The notes beneath the pieces were generated by a model. That model worked only from the letters and a program-made list of their open reading frames with translations. It had not been told where the DNA came from and searched no databases. From Riptortus pedestris (taxonomy: Eukaryota; Arthropoda; Insecta; Hemiptera; Alydidae), in contig CM032233.1 of NCBI GenBank assembly GCA_019009955.1, positions 125,496,001-125,560,000 of the forward strand: a stretch of DNA of 64,000 bases. Direction: 5' to 3'. Positions within the stretch are counted from its first letter, which is position 1. Every line of letters starts with the position of its first letter. Of this stretch, positions 56,176 through 64,000 are shown one piece after another. The translations under genes were made by a program, and so were the position numbers.

Positions 56176-56460
56176 TATGGGGGCGCCGGTGGCCTTAGTG
56201 CATAAGGCGTGGATATATTTACCGAATCAGTATGCTGCAGGTAATAATAGGTTGAATCTCTGCCAAGGGAAAATATTAATTGACGAGTTGGCTACCAGAG
56301 CACGCTAGTGTCGCGGCGCCTGTGGATCAGTGGGACTGTAACGAATATATATGTTTGACAGCCCTCGGGATGTCTAACGATTATGGCTCTCTTTGATCCA
56401 GCTCACAAGCAAGCTAGCAAAGGGTGAACTGACTACTGACTGCTCGTTTTATCCGTTATA
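56176..56460 (+). mobile_element. tRNA-derived SINE, diverged
   Basis: A box GGTGGCCTTAGTGCATAAGG, B box GGTTGAATCTC, body GACAGCCCTCGGGATGTCTA matching the 20.7-kb SINE (GACAGCCCCTCGGCATGACT). Confidence 0.65.
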
Positions 56461-56718
56461 GACATGTTGAAATGGAAATGGTATCCCGTGGATACATCGA
56501 AATTGGATTAACCTTTGCATAAAATGATCACGTCATTTATTATATACTCGAAACGTCCTGTAACGTGTACAGTAAATATACAGTAAATGAGTCGTTATAC
56601 CCATGATGCAAGAAGTCGAAATTAGGTTATGTTTAAAATAGTTATTAATCATAGTAATTATCCTGCTTCCGCCACCATGGCATTATTCTCTGGGATTACG
56701 AGAATACATTGGATAGTA

Positions 56719-56955
56719 CCGTAAAACCTCCCAACTTTGTGACAGGCTCCCAACTTTGTGACACTCAAGATTTTGTGCATACAGAGCTCTCTAGCGGCTC
56801 TGGGTATTAATACTTACTTACAAACAGGTGTCGCAACCTCCCGATTTTATTTCGGATCTTAAGATTAATCCCCAGAGCCACTAGAGTGCTCTTATGCCCA
56901 AAATCTTGAGTGTCACAAAGTTGGGAGCCTGTCACAAAGTTGGGGAGTTTGACGG
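56719..56955. mobile_element. Fold-back MITE
   Basis: 237-bp element, nearly all of it inverted repeat (arms about 100 bp), flanked by TA on each side (56717-56718, 56956-56957). Each arm holds a tandem pair of CCCAACTTTGTGACA. Ends CCGTAAAACC / CCGTCAAACT. No coding. TA duplication suggests mobilisation by a Tc1/mariner-type transposase. Confidence 0.88.
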
Positions 56956-57801
56956 TATTTTATCATATTTTTTCCACTAATGCTGAGATGAAATCATCTT
57001 TTAATATTCATGAAAAACTATAGTTATATGAACCCACAAAAGAGTATAAATACGCCAGAATTCATCAATCGCCATTGCATGTTTCATGCTTATAATTGTG
57101 CAATGACTGTAGCCAATTATTCCGAGATCTGTGCTGTATAATAATACTTCGAATTTCCAATTAGGAGTGGGGGCGGGTTTCTTTCGACGTCAAAACAGAT
57201 ATTCGTCAATGTCGAGGTTTTCGTTTGTTTTATCAAGAAAATATAATGAAGAAAGTTTGTTTAGAATACTGGCACTAAAACGATATTGAAATTCATGAAC
57301 ATCAAAATTTTAAGTTCAGACAACCAATCGAATTTTCTGATTCGCCGGAATAGAATTGAGAAATGTGTATTTCATGCTTTACTGTTACTGACGGGAGTGG
57401 GTGTTAACTTCCAAGCAAAAACAAATAATTCATTATCTTCCTCCAAACTCATTTCATCAAAGACTGTAAATTACAGATCGCGTTTAGAATATATTTTTCA
57501 CTCCTAAAATATATTTACATTACATGAATTTCGAAGCTTGTACTTCCTACTCCCAGTACCATTTGTACATATTGTACCTTTTCGATCATCACCCCGTTCA
57601 TCTTTGGTATTACATCAGATTGATGGAACAGGACTTTACCCAATTTATTTCTATTAATTTTAAGATTTTGCAATCGTTTTGACGGGAAACTAACCAAATA
57701 AGGTCTTCAATATTCATCGGATAGCGATTCAGTGTCTTAGTATGAAACAATAATATGACTATAATTTGACAAAGAAAAAAAAATAAAGGATTATTATTAT
57801 T
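56956..57801. other. Unassigned sequence
   Basis: A 73-codon plus-strand frame at 57286 has no recognisable signature. Confidence 0.5.
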
Positions 57802-58694
<893 letters not shown>

Positions 58695-58922
58695 CTTTTT
58701 CTCTATGACGTTGATAAGACTTTTGCTTTCAGTTACCTCATTGATTACTTCCACGTTGGGTTTTTTTTTTGTCCAGCTTGTTCTAGTGATTCTACGCCAA
58801 ACCCTTATGTCCATTGCTTCCAATCGATTACATTCCCTTTTGTGGAGAGTCCTACTTTCTTTCCCGTAAAGCAGCACATTCCATACGAAACACTTAGCAA
58901 ACATTTCTTTGGTATCATACAT
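58695..58922 (-). pseudogene. LINE reverse transcriptase C-terminal fragment
   Basis: Minus strand: KCFVWNVLLYGKESRTLHKR, RLEAMDIRVWRRITRTSW. This is the 'FVWSxLLYGxExWTL...RLEAxExWxxRRxxRISW' segment after the RT thumb in a common class of LINEs. About 75 residues remain, lodged between two HINE copies. Confidence 0.75.
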
Positions 58923-58942
58923 ATAATTTTGAACGGACGTTA

Positions 58943-59533
58943 TTAGTAGATTTCCCTCAGAGGGGAATCAGCTATTGAGGTCGTACTCATGACGCGAGTT
59001 TCGAAAAATTTCTTCAAATGTCCATCGATCCTACCCAGGAGATGACGAAAATGAGGCCCGTTCAAAATTATATATATATATATATATCTGTCAACGCTCT
59101 AGCGATCGGAATGCTAGTTTGATCATTACCAAACTCGATATTTAAACGTAGTATGTAAAACTAAAGATCACATTCGGTAATGACTGAAATCAAACAAGTG
59201 GGAGGGGGGTTTAGAGGGGAGGATTTTCGAGAATTCGAAATATCTCCGTTACTATACGTCGGATCGAAAAGTTATATAGAATCTTATCTTATTGCAAATT
59301 AAATTTGCTATAAATACTTTTATTCTGTATCTTGAATATTAACCGAGATATTTGCATTTTTCTGTTTTCAGCTTCTGAGATGAGTTCGGCTAACTTCGGG
59401 TCTAGTCGTGAGTTTCCGTCAAGAGCTAGTTCGGGCCCTTCCCGTAACTGTTTGATTCTCTATTCTGAAATTTCTCTATTATAAAACTTCACGTGGGAAA
59501 TCTGCTTAGTTTACGCAGCCCCTGCGTGACGGA
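58943..59533 (-). mobile_element. HINE, complete, short (TA)n
   Basis: TTAGTAGATTTCCCTCAGAG, right block, (TA)n 59069-59087, core, ACTTCACGTGGGAAATCTGC, CGCAGCCCCTGCGTGACGGA. Confidence 0.87.
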
Positions 59534-59539
59534 CTTTTT

Positions 59540-59632
59540 TCGTCATCTCCTTGTTGTATTGATGGGAAAAGCTTTTCGAAAAATGCGTCATGAATGCCAG
59601 CTAGTTACCCTTGAGGAAACTATTTTAAAATA
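59540..59632 (+). mobile_element. HINE right-end fragment
   Basis: TTCGTCATCTCCTTGTTGTA, AAAATGCGTCATGAATGCCA, TTACCCTTGAGGAAACTATT. Confidence 0.6.
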
Positions 59633-60069
59633 TGAATACAACTGATTATTCATTCATCAGCTAGTCAGGTTGCGGACCACCAGCAAATCTTGTAATGACC
59701 ATCCTCGTGGGACTTTAGACATTTGTACTTACAAGGCAATAGTTGCTTCAGTAAGCTCCTGAAGGAATCCCCAATGTGGGTGGAGCAACATACGGAGTTA
59801 TATACGAATTAAATCATTTATTAGCGAATGAGGATTATTATTTTATATTGAGATGTTTTCAATCCATCCAACACCTTTGAATAATGATTTGTCTACGAAC
59901 TTGGTCTTTAGTTTTATATATATATATATACTGCCGGTCAAAAGTTTGAGACCACCTATTGTTTACTTTACTTAATCTACTTTAATCATGCAAAACCTCA
60001 ATTTTACCTATTTTTTTGTTTTTATTTATTTATTCATGGACACCACATCGAAAGTGATTTGCCCTTTCA

Positions 60070-60960
60070 AAATTAACAGCAGGTAACAATAACAAAAAAT
60101 ACCATAAGGACATGTAACACAATAGTAAATACCTTAAGAAGTAATAATGACAAATACCTTAACAATGAGTAATAATAACAATACCTTAACAACAAGTAAT
60201 AATAACAAATACCATAACAACAAGTAATAATATCAAATACCTTAACAACAAGTAATAATAACAAATACCTTTACAACAAGTAATAATAACAAATTTTTTT
60301 ACAACAAGTAATAATAACAAATACCATAACAACAAGTAATAATAACAAATACCTTAACAACAAGTAATAATAACAAATACCTTAACAACAAGTAATAATA
60401 ACAAATACCTTAACAACAAGTAATAATAACAAATACCTTAACAACAAGTAATAATAACAAATACCTTAACAACAAGTAATAATAACAAATACCATAACAA
60501 CAAGTAATAATAACAAATACCATAACAACAAGTAATAATAACAAATACCTTAACAACAAGTAACAATAACAAATATCTTAACAACAAGTAATAATAACAA
60601 ATACCTTAACAACAAGTAATAATAACAAATACCTTAACAACAAGTAATAATAACAAATACCATAACAACAAGTAATAATAACAAATACCATAACAACAAG
60701 TAATAATAACAAATACCTTAACAACAAGTAATAATAACAAATACCTTAACAACAAGTAATAATAACAAATACCTTAACAACAAGTAATAATAACAAATAC
60801 CTTAACAACAAGTAATAATAACAAATACCTTAATAACAAATACCTTAACAACAAGTAATAATAACAAATACCTTAACAACATGTAATAATAACAAATACC
60901 TTACCAACAAGTAATAATAACAAATACCTTAACAACAAGTAATAATAACAAATAACATAA
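60070..60960. repeat. 28-bp minisatellite inside the Tc1-like element
   Basis: Unit ACAACAAGTAATAATAACAA + ATACCTTA, about 31 copies, with CTTA/CATA as the main variant. The 5' edge is irregular (GGTAACAATAACAAAAAATA). Confidence 0.96.
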
Positions 60961-61245
60961 AAAATAAAAAAAAGTGTATAGCTGGTGGAGTATAATTTTT
61001 AATTTTGTTGTACACCTCAGACTTAATTCGCATGTTAAATGTTGTCATATATTTCAATTTTGTGTAGGTATGAGAATATATTGTTAATGTGTGGGCTGCC
61101 TTCCTACTAAGGCAACTACTAAGGGAACTATTGACTTCTTGTAAGTCGTAGGGGAAGTCCTAATTATCAATGCATAGTTACAAAATATAGGTATCTTATT
61201 ATTATTTGTATTTATAAACAAATTTGCTAATATGAATTCATATGA

Positions 61246-61487
61246 AAATATGAATTGGCCAGCTCAATCACCTGATCTCAATCCAATTGAGCTCCACTGG
61301 GAACAACTTGATAGGAATGGTCAGAGACGTTGCTCCAACTTCACGAAAAGACCACTGGGAGTGTCTTAAAAGTTGTTGGGATACCTTGCCATTTGGAACA
61401 TTAGATAAACTAATAGAAAGAATGCCACGAGTGGTCAAAGCAGATTTGAAAATCAAGGGAGGATTTTTTGACGAAACGAAAATATAA
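61246..61487 (+). pseudogene. Tc1-like transposase C-terminal fragment
   Basis: NWPAQSPDLNPIELHWEQLD is the third catalytic block of Tc1 transposases (SPDLNPIE, Glu of DD34E); one base is out of frame just after it, then RDVAPTSRKDHWECLKSCWD and MPRVVKADLKIKGGFF to a stop. The first two Asp residues and DNA-binding domains are missing. Confidence 0.85.
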
Positions 61488-61673
61488 CTGCATTGTATAT
61501 ATTTTTAAATTGTGTTTCAATAAAGTATTATACTGTCTATTATACGTTTATAATAAATTGTTTATTCAATTATTTATTTTTTTATTGAAGGTTCCTTTAG
61601 GTTTGGTTTATTTTGTTTAATATAATCTAAATTTTTACAGAAAATTGAAGTGGTCTCAAACTTTTGACCGGCA

Positions 61674-61726
<53 letters not shown>

Positions 61727-61728
61727 TG

Positions 61729-61936
61729 GTGTTGTTATTCTTTTTGGAGTTTTAGTCAATGTTGGTGAAAAAATCTTAGTTTATGCCGATATTTCGAGAA
61801 TCTTTATTTTCTCTTCTTCGGGGCAAGACTAAAGATACTTAAAAACTATTACACATGACTATTGCACTTAGGACTAGGGCTATCATAGGGTTCACCAACA
61901 TTGATCAAAACTCCAAAAAGAATAACAACACCGTAT
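61729..61936. repeat. Inverted repeat flanking a degenerate hammerhead-like core
   Basis: GGTGTTGTTATTCTTTTTGG, AGTTTTAGTCAATGTTGGTG (61730-61768) is repeated inverted at 61893-61934. Between them the minus strand reads CCGAAGA, a GAGAA/TTCTC stem, GAAA (61792-61821): a hammerhead-like core with one invariant U changed to C. Confidence 0.6.
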
Positions 61937-61965
61937 ATAAATATAACATGGTCGAAAACATCAAC

Positions 61966-62039
<74 letters not shown>
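61966..62039. repeat. (TA)n(GA)n compound microsatellite
   Basis: TA run 61968-62004 followed by GA run 62005-62038. Confidence 0.95.
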
Positions 62040-62042
<3 letters not shown>

Positions 62043-62885
62043 TCGTAACCTTCAGTGCGAATATTGAGGCTACTAGAACGCTAAAAGATATCTACTAGGA
62101 TGACATTTGTCAAAACTTCTGACAATAACTGAGTTTCGGTAAGGCTCGTGTGAAGTGAATAATTCATCAAGGCACTTTTCTAATATAATGTAGGATCATT
62201 ATCATTTATTTTCGTGAAACAGAGAGGTCATGCAGACGCTCAGAAGTCATTTTGCAATGGAGTATCAATATTCATGTTCAGTGATCAACTGTCCAAAGTT
62301 CATGGGGAAAGTTAGAGCGATACCTCCCGAGGGGCAGCTGAGAAAAGTAAGGAGACACTTTGCTTCTTAAGATGGAGAAAAGTTTCCTATTATACGCTCC
62401 CAGCGGGCTGGCCGTGTGGACTCGAGCCCTCTCTATGAATTATGTAATGCAGCAAAGTTCCATTTTGCGCGGGTAGAAGGTTTGCAACTTACTGAAATAA
62501 CACCTGACAACGCCCAAAGCCTGCCCATTAGTGCTTCCTACGGGCGAATAATGACCCACTGAAATTGCGACCAGTCTGCTCCGTCCACTCAAGTCCTCAC
62601 TAAACGACCATTAATTCTCACGCGAATCCCAGGCGGTGGTCACATTTAGTGAGCCAGCCCAATGTAAACAGATGTAATAAGGATATACAGACCAATTTTT
62701 ATTCCGAACCATGAAAATAAATATCTTTGACTCAACATTACCCACCAAATGCCCACGGGTCAGGTCCCAACATTATTTGAGCGACAAAATATCTATTTCT
62801 TTATTCCGTTTACGACTCAATTCTCTTATGATGATGATAAAAATTGAAGGAAATCAATCATCGAAGCCGCACAAGTAATTAAAAG
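62040..62885. other. Unassigned, least repetitive part of the 3' side
   Basis: More GC-rich than the surroundings (62280-62650). No open frame with splice sites matched an Ig exon by eye. Confidence 0.45.
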
Positions 62886-63545
62886 TCCATTACGCAGGGG
62901 CTGCGTAAACTAAGCAGATTTCCCACGGGAAGGTTTACAACAGATTAATCTACAAAGTGGTAACACAACACCACCGTGTATGTTAAGGGTATAAATACAA
63001 AAGAATAAGAAATAAGTAATAAGAAATCATTCAGACAATTTACAAGCTAATAATATCCAACACGGTAAGCGTCTGAATTGTAAACAAACAGGGTAGCCAA
63101 CTTAGCAGCGCTGAATAGTTAGAATTATTCTAGACCGGAAAGAGGAACAATTAATAAAATATATCTGAATATAAAATATTAATTTTATTAAAAACTATTT
63201 TCCATATCTAGTGGAGTAATTTGAAATAAATCAGAATAATTTCTATCTCAATCGCTCAGATTTTAGTAATTCAAGAACAAAAGAAGAGGGGGGGGGGTCA
63301 ACAGAACGGATTTGTTTTTATCTCGTATAATAAAGCTTTGTAGAAAACAATATTTGGTATTTAACCTTTTAATGAAGAGGTTCATATATAACCACTTATT
63401 ATTAATGTAACACAAGTAGGAGTGGGGGTTTACTGAAAGCGTAGAACTATAAAATCCAAATATCTCGGTTAATACTCATTATACGGAAAATATGTATAGA
63501 AAAGTATTAATAGTAAATTTAATTTAAAATAACAGTAACAGTTTA
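62886..63545 (+). mobile_element. HINE, right half missing
   Basis: TCCATTACGCAGGGGCTGCG, AAGCAGATTTCCCACGGGAA, long left half, CAAATATCTCGGTTAATACT, fading at TTTAATTTAAAATAACAGTA. Confidence 0.75.
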
Positions 63546-64000
63546 TATATAGCAACAGAAGAGTTGGACTGAGCATGCCGAAGAGACAGGGCAATGAAAG
63601 AATTTTAGTGGGAACCTATGGTCTTATCCATAGCCAAGTTGATGATGATTTCCATCATACCTGCTTCCAATTATAGGTTCTATACATCCGTGGCCCATGT
63701 GAAGGACACGTACCTGTAATTAGAATTGGACAAATCATCAGCATACATATATAAATACAGTACAATTTCTATAATCCGAACATTTCAGTAATCGAAACTG
63801 GCTTAGAGAGACAAAACAAGAACGTGTTCTTTTTTTTTTAGATACGGCCTATGGCAATGATTAAAATTTAAAAAGGTGAGCATGCGAATTCTACTAAAAA
63901 CACGCAGCTGTATTGTTGGGTCAGGAATTGTTTTCGTCTATACTCGCTCTAATATCTCATGAATCCCCCACCCCACCCTTTCCCTCTTCAATAAGTCGGA
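63546..64000. other. Unassigned sequence to window end
   Basis: No feature recognised. Confidence 0.5.

Larger units (their letters stand above)
59931..61674 (+). mobile_element. Tc1-like element with internal minisatellite
   Basis: Terminal inverted repeats CTGCCGGTCAAAAGTTTGAG (plus ACCAC) at both ends, within TA-rich flanks. At 1744 bp it is near the normal length, but the 5' half of the transposase is replaced by a 28-bp tandem array and only the transposase C-terminus survives. Confidence 0.87.

Noticed and set aside
62280..62650. Possible fourth Side exon
   Set aside because: GC content rises but no frame shows the Ig second-Cys motif (DxGxYxC) between AG and GT sites.

Overview
The window is eukaryotic, AT-rich, intron-scale DNA from an animal, most likely an arthropod and, by inference only, perhaps a decapod crustacean. 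It shows very long introns, abundant dinucleotide microsatellites, and mixed LINE, Penelope, Gypsy, mariner, piggyBac, Harbinger and Helitron debris. There are no bacterial-type operons, rRNA genes or CRISPR arrays. The only host gene I can support is on the plus strand: three exons (1766-1911, 11756-11906, 33666-33796) of a sidestep-family immunoglobulin-superfamily receptor. They splice in phase with GT-AG sites across introns of about 9.8 kb and 21.8 kb. No further exon was recognised downstream, so the rest of the window is probably intron or 3' flank.

Almost everything else is repetitive. The dominant element is a non-autonomous family with more than 25 copies or fragments. It has a left end with a small CGCAG/CTGCG hairpin, an internal AGCAGATTTCCC motif that recurs inverted in a right-terminal palindrome ending CTAA, and a (TA)n tract at a fixed internal position. 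This layout fits Helentron-associated interspersed elements (HINEs; the DINE-1 / 'pearl' type). One copy at 8538-9185 has an empty-site paralogue in the window. HINE copies are the landing pads for other elements: a canonical Helitron-like element in the (TA)n of the 14-16 kb copy, a piggyBac remnant at 17.1-18.4 kb, a LINE 3' end at 12.2 kb, a deleted mariner at 32.6-33.3 kb, and a young Penelope-like element at 51.2-55.6 kb with a 15-bp target duplication.

Layout: 0.3-1.7 kb, CT-rich 64-bp minisatellite next to exon A; 2-12 kb, HINEs, a LINE C-terminus, a solo LTR, a rearranged Gypsy pol fragment and exon B; 12-25 kb, HINEs, a 0.6-kb CT microsatellite, two Helitron-like elements with about 300-bp tandem repeats, piggyBac and Harbinger fragments and a SINE; 26-30.5 kb, a Penelope GIY-YIG fragment running into a 3.5-kb 41-bp minisatellite; 31-34.9 kb, LTR fragment, mariner, exon C and LINE RT; 35.6-42.2 kb, three blocks of a 77-bp minisatellite; 42.3-46.5 kb, GA/TA tracts, a HINE and little else; 46.5-59.6 kb, a HINE cluster with the Penelope element (intact 838-aa ORF); 56.7 kb, a fold-back MITE; 59.9-61.7 kb, a Tc1-like element whose transposase 5' half is missing and which carries a 28-bp minisatellite; 61.7-64 kb, an inverted repeat, microsatellites and a last HINE.

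The most noteworthy points are the HINE family with its empty/filled site pair, the probably recent Penelope insertion with hammerhead-ribozyme-like motifs in its terminal repeats, and two minisatellites that appear to have grown inside transposon sequence.
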